From Thiocapsa roseopersicina (GTDB lineage: Bacteria; Pseudomonadota; Gammaproteobacteria; Chromatiales; Chromatiaceae): a stretch of 64,000 bases of DNA. The notes under the pieces are model-generated. The model worked only from the letters and a program-made list of their open reading frames with translations. It was not told the DNA's origin and made no database searches. The position numbers and the translations under genes are program-made. Location of the stretch: positions 62,001 to 126,000 of the forward strand of contig NZ_FNNZ01000013.1 of the NCBI RefSeq assembly GCF_900106925.1, given 5' to 3'. The first letter of the stretch is position 1; the number at the start of each line of letters is the position of its first letter. Shown here piece by piece: positions 9,073 to 17,866 of the stretch.

Positions 9073-9671
9073 GCAACCCTCCGGGTGACAATATCGGAGC
9101 CACGCAACCACAGGCCGCGAGCGCGCAAAACAAGAGGCGAGATTACACTTGCGCCGAGCATCTCCTGGAAGTTTCGCCGACATGCGCTCCTGTCCGCCAC
9201 ACGACCTGAGCCTCGCCCAGTGCAGGAGGCTAGCACATCAACAACATGTCGCGTAATCCCAAGGATTACGGATCCGCTGCAAGAGTCGTCTTCGGCACCG
9301 ACGCGACATGCAACGCTTTGCGCACGGACATGACCCTTGTGTATAGGCACCCGTACCAACTAGACTTGGGGCGTCGCTTTATCTCCCCAAGCCCGGTCGC
9401 GACTCACGAGACCGCGCTCGATCATGGCGAAGATCATGACGAGAGTTGCGACTCGCAGACGCCCAGATAAGACAATCCACGCCGACACTCCAGTCAACGG
9501 GGAAGAGCGGCACGGCATCGGTGCCGGTTGAGAAGGCGACCTGCCCGCGATCGCTCGGGCCGCGCCTGTCTTCGATACCGTCCATCGGCGCTGTAAGGAC
9601 CTCGGCACGGGGCCTCGATTCTCGAGCGCACCCGTGATGGATGAGTCGATTCAGGACTTCTGGAACACGCC
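9073..9671. other. 599-bp divergent intergenic region
   Basis: Lies between the minus-strand acyltransferase gene and the plus-strand PstS-like gene. Several short open frames on both strands look non-coding, with no ribosome binding sites or hydrophobic patterns. The clearest structure is the perfect inverted repeat at 9252-9270. Promoters for both directions are expected, but none could be assigned with confidence. Confidence 0.5.
9252..9270. promoter_or_regulatory. Perfect 8-bp inverted repeat, candidate operator
   Basis: CGTAATCC-CAA-GGATTACG, a perfect dyad with a 3-bp centre, lies 180 bp upstream of the acyltransferase start and about 400 bp before the PstS-like gene. The short spacer and lack of a following T-run fit a dimeric repressor or activator site better than a terminator. 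The binding protein is unknown. Confidence 0.4.
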
Positions 9672-10109
9672 TTGATCTCCCGACGGTCTGTGCGCAATAT
9701 CCTCAAGAGCTCGGTCGGTGCGGCCTTGTGCTGCTTATCGCTGCATGCCAGTCCGCAAGACTTGATCGCTCACCGCGACTCGGATGTCGAGACCTTGACC
9801 CGCAACGAGGCCCGTCTTTTCTTCACGATGCGCCTCAAGAACTGGCCCAACGGAACATTGGTCAAGGTTTTCGTACTCCCCGACAACAACGCACTTCATA
9901 ATCGCTTCTCCAACGAAGTCCTCGGACTCTATCCCTACCAACTTCGCCGCGTTTGGGACCGACAGATCTTTTCCGGGACAGGGCAGGCGCCGACAACCGT
10001 ATCGAGCGAGCAGGAGATGCTCGACCGTATCGCAACCACGCCGGGAGCGATCGGCTATGCAGACGGACCGATCGATAATTCAAGTATTCGCCTGTTGGAG
10101 GTGCGTTGA
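9672..10109 (+). CDS. PstS-like periplasmic protein (small phosphate-binding-like)
   Basis: 145 residues with a short signal-like N-terminus (ILKSSVGAALCCLSLHASPQ). The body contains LTRNEARLFFTMRLKNWPNG, VFVLPDNNALHNRF and a C-terminal ATTPGAIGYAD, which recall small PstS-like or substrate-binding-like proteins; GAIGY is a common feature of PstS. It is much shorter than a true PstS, so ligand binding is unproven. The start is the TTG at 9672, with no strong ribosome binding site, and an alternative start cannot be excluded. The outer-membrane protein gene begins 1 bp after its stop. Confidence 0.68.
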   Translation: MISRRSVRNILKSSVGAALCCLSLHASPQDLIAHRDSDVETLTRNEARLFFTMRLKNWPNGTLVKVFVLPDNNALHNRFSNEVLGLYPYQLRRVWDRQIFSGTGQAPTTVSSEQEMLDRIATTPGAIGYADGPIDNSSIRLLEVR

Positions 10110-10110
10110 G

Positions 10111-11304
10111 ATGCGTACCCGGCTCGCTATCGCGGTCATGCTGGCATGGCTAATTCCGAGCGCGGCTCCGGCACTGGAGTTTGTCGAGGGGAAGCTGCAG
10201 GTCCACGGCTTTGCCAGCCAGGCCGTCCTCAAGTCGACCGACAATTACTATTTCGGCAATAGCCCCGGCACCTCGTTCGACTTCACCGAGATAGGGCTGA
10301 ACGCCTCCTACCAAAGCACTCCGAGTCTGCTGTTTTCGGGGCAGCTCTTGGTCCGACGCGCCGGGGAGATGTACGACGGCACCCCGTCTCTGGACTATGG
10401 GTTGGTGGATTTTACACCCATCTCCGATACCGAGCGGCGCCTCGGGGTGCGCCTCGGGCGCATCAAAAATCCGTTCGGACTCTACAACGAGACGCGCGAC
10501 GTTCCCTTCACGCGCCCGAGCATTTTTCTTCCGCAGGTCATCTACTACGATAAGATTCGCAACGCTTTGCTGTCCTACGACGGCATCATGTTCTACGGAG
10601 ACCGTTACCTGGAGCAGGGCAATCTTTCGCTGAACTTGGGCGTCGGGCAGTCCGTGATCGACGACAACGCGGAATGGGCATATCTCGGCGCCGACGTCGA
10701 CGGCGAGATGCAGGCCGATGGCATCAACTGGGGGATCGGGAGCCTTTGGTTCTCGACTCCGGCAGACGAGCTCAAGCTCGGCCTCAGCGCCATCCTGACC
10801 GAACTGGACTTCGATGCCGGCCCGGGGTCGCCCTTGAGCTCGGGCACCATCGACGTCTTCGACTGGGTCGCTTCGTTTCAGTACAACGCTGCGGATTGGA
10901 CGATTTCGGCCGAGTACTCCCGAGCACCCACGCACTGGAACGATCTCGGCCCCTATTTCCCCTTCAAAGATCAGGTCATGGAGGGGTATTATCTTCAGGG
11001 TGCCTACCGACTTCGACCGAATCTCGAGATCATGGCCCGTTACGAGGAAGGCTTTGCAAATCGCAACGACCGCGACGGACGGGATTTCTCGGATCTCACC
11101 GGCGGAACCACGCCACGCTTCGATTTCTTCTCCAAGATCCTGACAGCGGGGCTGCGCTGGGACCTCAATCCGAACATCATGTTTCGTCTCGAGTTTCAAC
11201 GACACGACGGAACCTACGCCTTGTCGATCCGCGAAAACCCGGACTCGGGCGACCTCGTTCGCGAGTGGGACGTCTTCGCCGCCTCCATTTCGGTGCGTTT
11301 TTAA
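10111..11304 (+). CDS. Outer-membrane beta-barrel porin-like protein
   Basis: 397 residues with a signal peptide (MRTRLAIAVMLAWLIPSAAPA, cleavage near 21-22). It has many alternating amphipathic strands rich in Tyr/Trp/Gly and a C-terminal aromatic residue (SISVRF), the usual signal for barrel assembly. LRLGRIKNPFGLYNETRD-like and WTISAEYSRAP segments recall phosphate-selective or DcaP-like porins, but the exact family is not recognised. GGAG precedes the ATG, and the gene follows the PstS-like gene after 1 bp. Together the three genes suggest envelope sensing of a solute or surface state. Confidence 0.75.
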   Translation: MRTRLAIAVMLAWLIPSAAPALEFVEGKLQVHGFASQAVLKSTDNYYFGNSPGTSFDFTEIGLNASYQSTPSLLFSGQLLVRRAGEMYDGTPSLDYGLVDFTPISDTERRLGVRLGRIKNPFGLYNETRDVPFTRPSIFLPQVIYYDKIRNALLSYDGIMFYGDRYLEQGNLSLNLGVGQSVIDDNAEWAYLGADVDGEMQADGINWGIGSLWFSTPADELKLGLSAILTELDFDAGPGSPLSSGTIDVFDWVASFQYNAADWTISAEYSRAPTHWNDLGPYFPFKDQVMEGYYLQGAYRLRPNLEIMARYEEGFANRNDRDGRDFSDLTGGTTPRFDFFSKILTAGLRWDLNPNIMFRLEFQRHDGTYALSIRENPDSGDLVREWDVFAASISVRF

Positions 11305-11315
11305 GGCCCCCGGGG

Positions 11316-13769
11316 ATGGACGACGGAGCCACCGTCAAGACCACGCCGTCGGTCGATCTGAGTCTGCGCTGGAAGGCGCTCATCGCCATGACCCTGGCGC
11401 TCGTGCTCGTGAATGCATCGCTCGCGTTGATCTCGAACTTTCAGCTGACCCGTCAGTTCGAGCTCCAACAGAGCGCCGTTCGCGATCAACAAGCTCGACA
11501 GTTGCGCGCGCTCGTCGAAGAGGGCACCCAAGCGATGTCGAAGCTCGCCAGCCTGGTTCCTCTGCTCGGTCGCGGCGAATCGTCGATGACGGACCCGGAC
11601 GCTGCGATCCAGGAGGCGTTGCTTACCAACGGTGCCATGCTCGATTTGGAATGGGACATTCGATCCGTTCAGTGGATTCGGCCGGACGGCACCACGGCAA
11701 TCGTCTGGCCGGAAGATGCTCAGGATATTCCGGACGCACTGCGCGCCGAGCTTCAAAGAACGCCCGAGCAGGCGATTGCGGCACTCTTGTGCAGCCCGGA
11801 ATGCCGGCAGTACAAAGCAACCCCGCTCCTTTGGGATGGCACCTTCGCCGGCAACCTGGTCCTCGGCCGCTCGCTTGCCGATGCATTGCTGGCCTTCCAT
11901 GCGCTGACCGGGGCCGAGGTCGCCATCACCTGGCGCGATGATGCCCGGTCCGCGGAGCTGTTGAATCCGCTCAGCTCGGAATACCTGCGGTTTCCCGCCG
12001 TCACCTACCCGGACGACACCCTGCCCGTTCTGCGCGCCGCCGCGCCGATGCTGACAAGCGGCGACACGATGCAGGAGCCGCTTCTGATCCCGCATGGGTC
12101 GGGCTGGTCCGAGATCTTTCGCATCCCGGCGCTTGCCGCCGGCATCGACGCTCTCGTGATCAACGACGTGACGACCCAGCGCGAGGCGATCCGCACGGCC
12201 ACGACCGGCAGCATCCTGCTCGGAACCCTGGGTTTGATCCTCTCGGGCTCGTTGCTCCTGCTGATCATCAAGGGCCCCTTGTACCGACTCAGGGATTTGG
12301 CAACGGTGATCCCCTTGCTGGCGGAAAACCGCTATGCGGATCTGCGCCGCCAGCTCCCGGGGCGCTCGAAGTCGCTCATGCTGCGCGACGAGATCGATCT
12401 CATGACAGACACTGTTAGGAGCCTGACCGACCGCATGGAGCTGCTCCAGTACGACCGCGAGCAGGCCGAGGCCCGCCTCGTCTGGCTCGCCGACCACGAC
12501 CCCTTGACACAGCTGTACAACCGCCGCCGTTTCAACGACGATTTCGAGCGCATCCTGGATCAAACCATCCGTTTCGGACATCAGGGCGCCCTCCTGTTCC
12601 TGGACCTCGACCAATTCAAGGACGTCAACGATCTGAGCGGCCACCGCGTCGGCGATACCTTGCTGCAGCGCGTCTCCGAGCAATTGAGACTCGTCACACA
12701 GACAAGCGATTTGCTCGCACGCCTGGGCGGAGACGAGTTCGCCTTGGTCTTGCCCGAGGCGACGGAGGACGACGCCCTCGCCAGCGCGGAGTCGGTCCAA
12801 GAGGCGGTCTGCTCGATCAGCCTACAGGAGCACGGCCGCCGCCACAGGGTGACGGCGAGTATCGGCATCGTCATGTTTCCGACCCAGGGCAACGACATCG
12901 GCCAACTCATGGCGAGTGCCGATCTCGCCATGTATCAGGCCAAAGAGAAGGGCCGCGGGCGCTGGTACCTCTTCTCCGAGGAAGACCAGGGCAAGGAGCA
13001 GCTCGATGCCCGCGTGCTCTGGCGCGAGCAGATCAATCAGGCATTGACCCAGGGGCGATTCGAGCTGCACGTGCAACCGATCATCGAGATCGCCACCGGG
13101 CGGGTACGGCACATGGAGGTCTTGCTCCGGATGCGCGATGTGCGCGGCGGGATGGTGTATCCCGATCGGTTCATCCCCGTGGCCGAACGCACCGGACAGA
13201 TCCAGGCTATCGATCGGTGGGTCATCGACAATGCGCTTGCCGCTATGGAGCTGCGGAATGACCTGAGCCTCTCGATCAACCTCTCCGCCAGCGCGATGGA
13301 CGACCCTTTACTGCTGACGGACCTGCGACACCTCTTGGAAAAACACCGTATCGCGCCCGAGCGGATCTCCTTCGAGGTCACCGAAACCGCCGCGATCAAC
13401 AGTCTGCTGAATGCCACGCGCCTGATGCGCGGAATGCAGGAGCTCGGATGTCGGTTCGCCCTGGATGATTTCGGCAGCGGCTATGCCTCTTACGCCTATC
13501 TGCGCAAACTTCCGGTCGACGAGGTCAAAATCGACGGGGCCTTCGTGCGAGACATCGCCAAGAATCCGGAAGACCGGATATTCGTCAAGGCGATCACCGA
13601 CATGGCCCACGGCATGGGTAAGCGCGTCATCGCCGAATTCGTCGAGAACGCCGAGATCCTGGCGATTCTGAAGGGACTCGGGGTCGACGACGCCCAAGGG
13701 TACCATTTCAGCAAGCCGGTCAAGCTGGAGCAGCCGGGCACACCGATCATGTTCGACGGCGTCCTTTGA
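11316..13769 (+). CDS. Membrane GGDEF-EAL cyclic-di-GMP enzyme
   Basis: 817 residues. Membrane segment near 20-42, a periplasmic sensor region of about 230 residues, a second membrane segment near 288-310, a HAMP-like linker, then GGDEF (about 390-550) and EAL (about 565-810). The cyclase signature is intact (LARLGGDEFALV), but the inhibitory RxxD site upstream is not present (TQTSD occupies that place). The EAL domain has EVL in place of EAL, with the metal and catalytic residues retained: SINLSA, FEVTET, LDDFGSG, EVKIDG, AEFVEN and DAQGY. Both activities are therefore possible. It starts 11 bp after the porin-like gene, so it is very likely co-transcribed. Confidence 0.9.
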   Translation: MDDGATVKTTPSVDLSLRWKALIAMTLALVLVNASLALISNFQLTRQFELQQSAVRDQQARQLRALVEEGTQAMSKLASLVPLLGRGESSMTDPDAAIQEALLTNGAMLDLEWDIRSVQWIRPDGTTAIVWPEDAQDIPDALRAELQRTPEQAIAALLCSPECRQYKATPLLWDGTFAGNLVLGRSLADALLAFHALTGAEVAITWRDDARSAELLNPLSSEYLRFPAVTYPDDTLPVLRAAAPMLTSGDTMQEPLLIPHGSGWSEIFRIPALAAGIDALVINDVTTQREAIRTATTGSILLGTLGLILSGSLLLLIIKGPLYRLRDLATVIPLLAENRYADLRRQLPGRSKSLMLRDEIDLMTDTVRSLTDRMELLQYDREQAEARLVWLADHDPLTQLYNRRRFNDDFERILDQTIRFGHQGALLFLDLDQFKDVNDLSGHRVGDTLLQRVSEQLRLVTQTSDLLARLGGDEFALVLPEATEDDALASAESVQEAVCSISLQEHGRRHRVTASIGIVMFPTQGNDIGQLMASADLAMYQAKEKGRGRWYLFSEEDQGKEQLDARVLWREQINQALTQGRFELHVQPIIEIATGRVRHMEVLLRMRDVRGGMVYPDRFIPVAERTGQIQAIDRWVIDNALAAMELRNDLSLSINLSASAMDDPLLLTDLRHLLEKHRIAPERISFEVTETAAINSLLNATRLMRGMQELGCRFALDDFGSGYASYAYLRKLPVDEVKIDGAFVRDIAKNPEDRIFVKAITDMAHGMGKRVIAEFVENAEILAILKGLGVDDAQGYHFSKPVKLEQPGTPIMFDGVL

Positions 13770-13781
13770 TCGCCGAAGGAT

Positions 13782-14663
13782 TTACCCCTCGCCGACCGCC
13801 CCCCGGATCACTTCGAAGATTGCTGCGGAATCCGCTTCGCCCAGCCCGCGCTCGACCAGCAGGTCCAGCCATTCCGCGACCATCGCCGCCGTCGTCAAGG
13901 AGATCCCCAACTCCTGCGCGGACTCGAGCACGACCCGCATATCCTTCCGATGCAGGCGTGACTTGAAGCCCGGGGTGTAATCGCCCTCGATCATCCGCAG
14001 GCCGTGCACCTCCAGGATTCTGCTGCCCGCAAAGCCGCCGAGCAGGGCCTCGCGCACCTTCCGCGGATCCACACCGCTCGCCTGCGCCAGCAAGACCGCC
14101 TCCGAGACGCCGGCGATGGTCGCGCCGACGACGATCTGGTTGCATGACTTGCAGACCTGACCGGCACCGCTCGGGCCGACGTGCACGATATTCCCGCCCA
14201 TCGCCTCGAACAGCGGCCGCACCCGCGCAAAGTCGGCCGGCTCGCCCCCGACCATGATGGACAGGGTACCGGCCTTCGCCCCGGCCTCGCCGCCCGAAAC
14301 CGGGGCGTCGAGCATCGCCGCCCCGGCGTCGCGGAGTCGCTCGGCGATCATCCGCGTGGACGAGGGCGAGATCGTACTCATGTCTACGACGACCGCATCG
14401 GGTCGGACGCCCTGGATGACCCCATCCGGACCCAGGATCACCGCTTCGACATCCGGGGTATCCGAGACCATCGTGAAGACGATCGACGTCTCTCGGGCAA
14501 CCGCCGCGGGGCTCTCGGCAATCCGTGCACCGGCCTCGGCCAGCGGCGCCATCGATTCGGGACGCCGGGCATGAACGACGAGGTCGTAGCCGGCCTTGAC
14601 GAGATTCAAGGCCATCGGCCGACCCATAATCCCGAGTCCGATGAAACCGACAGTTTGGGTCAT
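13782..14663 (-). CDS. garR: 2-hydroxy-3-oxopropionate (tartronate semialdehyde) reductase
   Basis: 293 residues of the beta-hydroxyacid dehydrogenase family, reducing tartronate semialdehyde to glycerate with NAD(P)H. The Rossmann motif GFIGLGIMGRPMA is at the N-terminus, substrate loop DAPVSGGEAGAK near residue 120, and catalytic Lys in GAGQVCKSCNQ near 170, with a C-terminal helical domain (LLGGFAGSRILEVHG, HRKDMRVVLE). GAGG lies 8 bp before the ATG. Downstream of glcE and glcF on the same strand, it fits glycolate → glyoxylate → tartronate semialdehyde → glycerate salvage, as needed for RuBisCO photorespiration. Glyoxylate carboligase is not in the window. Other family members (HIBADH) are less likely. 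Confidence 0.85.
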   Translation of the reverse strand: MTQTVGFIGLGIMGRPMALNLVKAGYDLVVHARRPESMAPLAEAGARIAESPAAVARETSIVFTMVSDTPDVEAVILGPDGVIQGVRPDAVVVDMSTISPSSTRMIAERLRDAGAAMLDAPVSGGEAGAKAGTLSIMVGGEPADFARVRPLFEAMGGNIVHVGPSGAGQVCKSCNQIVVGATIAGVSEAVLLAQASGVDPRKVREALLGGFAGSRILEVHGLRMIEGDYTPGFKSRLHRKDMRVVLESAQELGISLTTAAMVAEWLDLLVERGLGEADSAAIFEVIRGAVGEG

Positions 14664-14770
14664 GCTGTGATCCTCGTTGCTTGTTTCACCTGAGCCGCGC
14701 CCCGCCGAGAGCATGTCGAGCGACAAGGACGGGTTGACCGCAAACCTACACCGGGTGCCCCGAGCGCGGC

Positions 14771-15979
14771 TCAGCCGTCGAGCAGCTCGAGCCAATGGAC
14801 GACCGGGATCTCGGTGCCGCCGCCGATCTGAAGCTGGCAGCCGATGTTGGCCGTCGCGATCAGCTCGGGCCGGCCGGACTCCAGCGCCTCGACCTTGCTC
14901 GCAAGCAATCGCGCGGAGAGCTCGGGTTGCGTGATCGAATAGGTCCCGGCGGAGCCGCAGCACAGATGACCGTCGGGCACCGGTGTCAAGGTAAACCCGA
15001 GCCGCGACAGGACCGGCTCCACGACCTGCTTGAGCTGCTGGCCGTGCTGCAGCGTGCAGGACGCGTGGAAGGCGACCTTGCGACCTTCACCCGGCGAGCC
15101 GAGCGGCGCGAGATCCAGACTCGCGATGATCTCGATCGGATCGCGCGCCAAGTCCGCCACGCGTGCGGCGCGCTCGGCATAGACGGCATCCTCGGCCAGC
15201 GCATGGCCGTAATCCTTCACCATGGCACCGCAACCGCTCGCGGTGACCAGGATCGCCTCGCAGCCCGCCTCGATCTCGGGCCACCAGGCATTGATATTGC
15301 GCCGCATGGCATCGAGCCCGTCCGTCACGGCGTTCAGGTGATAGGCCGCGGCACCGCAACAGCCGGCATCGGGCGACTCGATCAGATCGAACCCGAGCCG
15401 CGCCAGCACCCGCGCCGCCGCCGCGTTGGTCTTGGGCGTGGCGACCGACTGGACGCACCCGCCGAGCACCAACATGCGACGACGCCCCGCGGGCTTCGGC
15501 CAGACACCGGCCGGGCGCGGTGTCGGCAGCTTCGCCTTGAGCTTGAGCGGCAGCAGCGGCTTCACCCAGCGCCCGATCCGCATCAGGGGGCCGAAACGCG
15601 ACGGATAGGGCACGGTTTTCACGAGCGCCCAGCGCAGCAGCCGCTCGGACAGAGGACGTTCCACGCGCTCCTCGACCAGGTGCCGCCCGATATCGAGCAG
15701 GCGCGCGTAACGCACACCCGACGGACAGGTCGTCTCGCAGGAGCGGCAGGTCAGACAGCGATCGAGATGCTGCTGGGTGATGCGGGTCGGCGCTTGGCCT
15801 TCCATGACCAACTTGATCTGGTAGATGCGCCCCCGCGGTCCGTCGAGCTCGTCGCCGAGCAGCTGATAGGTCGGGCAGGTCGCGGTGCAGAAGCCGCAGT
15901 GCACGCAGGTCCGCAGGATGGCGTCGGCCTCGCGACCGGCAGGCGTGCTCAGAAACTCGGGCAGGATCTCGGTCTGCAT
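14771..15979 (-). CDS. glcF: Glycolate oxidase iron-sulfur subunit
   Basis: 402 residues. Two N-terminal [4Fe-4S] clusters are visible: CVHCGFCTATCP near residues 21-32 and CLTCRSCETTCP near 75-86. Two CCG domains follow (GCCGAAAYH and LCCGSAGTYS), typical of GlcF and related membrane-bound oxidoreductases. It passes electrons from the flavin subunits of glycolate oxidase to the quinone pool. It begins 9 bp after glcE, so the two form an operon. The FAD catalytic subunit gene glcD is not adjacent. Confidence 0.93.
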   Translation of the reverse strand: MQTEILPEFLSTPAGREADAILRTCVHCGFCTATCPTYQLLGDELDGPRGRIYQIKLVMEGQAPTRITQQHLDRCLTCRSCETTCPSGVRYARLLDIGRHLVEERVERPLSERLLRWALVKTVPYPSRFGPLMRIGRWVKPLLPLKLKAKLPTPRPAGVWPKPAGRRRMLVLGGCVQSVATPKTNAAAARVLARLGFDLIESPDAGCCGAAAYHLNAVTDGLDAMRRNINAWWPEIEAGCEAILVTASGCGAMVKDYGHALAEDAVYAERAARVADLARDPIEIIASLDLAPLGSPGEGRKVAFHASCTLQHGQQLKQVVEPVLSRLGFTLTPVPDGHLCCGSAGTYSITQPELSARLLASKVEALESGRPELIATANIGCQLQIGGGTEIPVVHWLELLDG

Positions 15980-15988
15980 GCCTGGCTC

Positions 15989-17086
15989 CTAGAGGGTCGC
16001 GTAGAGGCGACCGGGGTTCAGGATGCCGTTCGGATCGAAGGCCCGTTTCATCTCGCGATGCAGTGTCATGAGTCCGGCGGGGAGCGGGTGGAAGACCTCC
16101 GAGCGGCGATCACCCCCGCGAAAGAGCGTGGCATGCCCGCCGACGGAGCCGACCGCCGCGCGGATGACCTCGGCCTCGGCATCGCTGCGCAGCCAGCGTT
16201 GCGCCCCGCCCCACTCGATCAGCTGCGCGCCCGGCAACGCCAGGGGCGCGACGGTCGGCGGCACCGACACGCGCCACAGCGGGCCCTCGCCGGCAAAGAA
16301 GGGATGGCGCTGCTCGCGTATCCGATCGCGCCAGAAGGCGAGCGCATCGCCGTCGTCGATCGCCTCGCCGCCGATCCGCTCGGCGGCGGCCGAGACACCG
16401 CCGTGGTTGCCGGACAACCGCACCCAAAGCTGCTCGCCGTCGAAACAGGTCGCGCTGATCGGCAGCGGCTTGGCGGCCCAGCCCGTCATGCGGGCGATCG
16501 CCTCCGCCTGCGAGCAGGTCTGTACCAGCGTCCGGCCGGTCGTCGGGATGGGGAGCACCTTCACGCTGATGTCGAGCAGAACGCCGAGTGTCCCGAAGGC
16601 CCCGGTCATGAGCCGCGAGATGTCGTAGCCGGCGACGTTCTTCATCACCTCGCCGCCGAAACGCAGGACCTCGGCACGCCCGGTCAGCACGCGTGTGCCG
16701 AGCACCAGGTCGCGGGCCGAGCCCGCGTAGGGTCGCGCGGGACCGGAGAGACCACAAGCGATGGTTCCGCCCAAGGTCGCGCCTAACGCCGAGCCGCCCC
16801 CTTCCGACGCATCGGCGAAATGCGGCGGCTCGAACGGGAGCATCTGCCCCTGCTCGGCGAGCGCGGCCTCGATCTCGCGCAGCGGGGTGCCGCAGCGCGC
16901 GGTCACGACCAGCTCCTTGTGCTGGTAGTTGAGGATCCCGTTATGTCCGGACAGGGACATGACATCGCCGTCGACCGCGCGCCCGAGCCACGACTTGGTG
17001 CCGTTGCCCTCCAAGCGCAGAGGCAAGGAGGCATCGGCCGCGTGGCGGACCCGATCTTGAAGCTCGGCGGTCAGGTCGTTGCTCAA
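15989..17086 (-). CDS. glcE: Glycolate oxidase FAD-binding subunit
   Basis: 365 residues of the GlcE type, a PCMH FAD-binding fold. Motifs: RLEGNGTKSWLG near 30, the glycine-rich GGGSALGATLGGTIACGLSGP near 110, VMKNVAGYDISRLMTGAFGTLG near 175, and C-terminal FDPNGILNPGRLY. I chose the TTG at 17084-17086, because AAGGGGAG lies 4 bp upstream and the family begins shortly before this helix. A longer frame upstream adds 49 non-homologous residues. It is first in glcEF, preceded by 171 bp containing a REP-like hairpin and a palindrome. No glcD gene lies upstream; ruvA does. Confidence 0.9.
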   Translation of the reverse strand: MSNDLTAELQDRVRHAADASLPLRLEGNGTKSWLGRAVDGDVMSLSGHNGILNYQHKELVVTARCGTPLREIEAALAEQGQMLPFEPPHFADASEGGGSALGATLGGTIACGLSGPARPYAGSARDLVLGTRVLTGRAEVLRFGGEVMKNVAGYDISRLMTGAFGTLGVLLDISVKVLPIPTTGRTLVQTCSQAEAIARMTGWAAKPLPISATCFDGEQLWVRLSGNHGGVSAAAERIGGEAIDDGDALAFWRDRIREQRHPFFAGEGPLWRVSVPPTVAPLALPGAQLIEWGGAQRWLRSDAEAEVIRAAVGSVGGHATLFRGGDRRSEVFHPLPAGLMTLHREMKRAFDPNGILNPGRLYATL

Positions 17087-17136
17087 CGGTCTCCCCTTGT
17101 CGTTTAGGAACGATTCAAAATCAATATGAAAAGGTA

Positions 17137-17164
17137 GGTTGGGCAAAGCGCAGCGTGCCCAACC
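17137..17164. repeat. REP-like hairpin (GGTTGGGCA…TGCCCAACC)
   Basis: A 9-bp perfect stem with a 10-nt loop (AAGCGCAGCG). This sequence type, GTTGGGC..AGCGCAGCG..GCCCAAC, is widely seen as an extragenic palindrome in proteobacteria and cyanobacteria. Only one copy was noticed in the window. It lies between ruvA and glcE. Confidence 0.6.
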
Positions 17165-17220
17165 CGCACCGTCATCACAGAGAGCTCGACGAGAGAATCC
17201 CTTTGCGAGGCTTGTCGTTG

Positions 17221-17236
17221 TCGTTGTCGACAACGA
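17221..17236. promoter_or_regulatory. Perfect 16-bp palindrome TCGTTGTCGACAACGA
   Basis: It has no loop, so it is better suited to a dimeric protein site than to a terminator. It sits 21 bp after the ruvA stop and 134 bp before the glcE start (minus strand). It could be an operator for glcEF; a regulator of the GlcC/GntR or LysR kind is possible but not shown. Confidence 0.4.
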
Positions 17237-17257
17237 TTTGGTGCTTCGGTACCGAAT

Positions 17258-17866
17258 TTATTTCTGGCTCGCGGCTCGCAGGGCGCTGCGGATGATCTCC
17301 TCGGCCCCGCCGCTGCCGTCGTCCGCCGCGCGGGCCATCCGCGTCGCGTCGACGGGGCGATAGCCCAGGGCCACCAGAGCGCTCACCGCATCGGCGAGCG
17401 CTTGCTCGCGCGGATCTCCACCGCCGGCACGCGTCTCGGGAAGATGGGGGACGCTGCCCGGAATCACATCCAGGCTGTCGCGCAATTCCATCACCAAGCG
17501 CTGGGCCGTCTTCCGGCCGATCCCCGGGACCCGGATCAGGACATCAAGGTCTTCGTGCTCGATACATTGTGCGAAGCGTGCCGCGTCCATCGAGGAGAGG
17601 ATCGCCAAGGCCATCTTGGCGCCGACGCCGGTGACCTTGAGCAGACGCCGAAAGAGCGCGCGCTCCTGCTCGCGGCCGAAGCCGTAGAGCGACCAGGCAT
17701 CCTCGCGCACCACCAAGTGGGTCACCAGGGCGACGGTCTCGCCGACGGCGGGCAGGTCGTAGAAGGTCGACATGGGGGCCTCGACCTCGTAGCCGACACC
17801 GCCCACGTCCAGCAACAGCTGGGGCGGGTGCTTGGCGAGGATGCGGCCGTGCAGACGGCCGATCAC
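17258..17866 (-). CDS. ruvA: Holliday junction helicase subunit RuvA
   Basis: 202 residues. RuvA tetramers bind Holliday junctions and recruit RuvB for branch migration. The N-terminal OB fold starts VIGRLHGRI, helix-hairpin-helix segments follow (LFRRLLKVTGVGAKMALAIL near 75-95 and RVPGIGRKTAQRLVMEL near 110-125), and the C-terminal RuvB-binding domain has VSALVALGY. The GTG at 17864-17866 was chosen because the family starts MIGRL and the GTGA overlaps the ruvC stop by 4 bp. An upstream TTG adds three residues. ruvB does not follow; glcE does. Confidence 0.95.
   Translation of the reverse strand: MIGRLHGRILAKHPPQLLLDVGGVGYEVEAPMSTFYDLPAVGETVALVTHLVVREDAWSLYGFGREQERALFRRLLKVTGVGAKMALAILSSMDAARFAQCIEHEDLDVLIRVPGIGRKTAQRLVMELRDSLDVIPGSVPHLPETRAGGGDPREQALADAVSALVALGYRPVDATRMARAADDGSGGAEEIIRSALRAASQK

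Noticed and set aside
9286-9312. Possible sigma-54 promoter (GGCAC…TGC)
   Set aside because: The GG to GC spacing and the second element do not fit the consensus.
10674-11315. 214 extra codons before the GGDEF-EAL protein
   Set aside because: Same frame but overlaps the porin-like gene; the membrane segment and family start fit the ATG at 11316.
14795-16786. A 663-codon plus-strand frame over glcF and glcE
   Set aside because: Antisense shadow with repetitive Arg/Gly/Asp content; the opposite strand has the iron-sulfur and FAD motifs.
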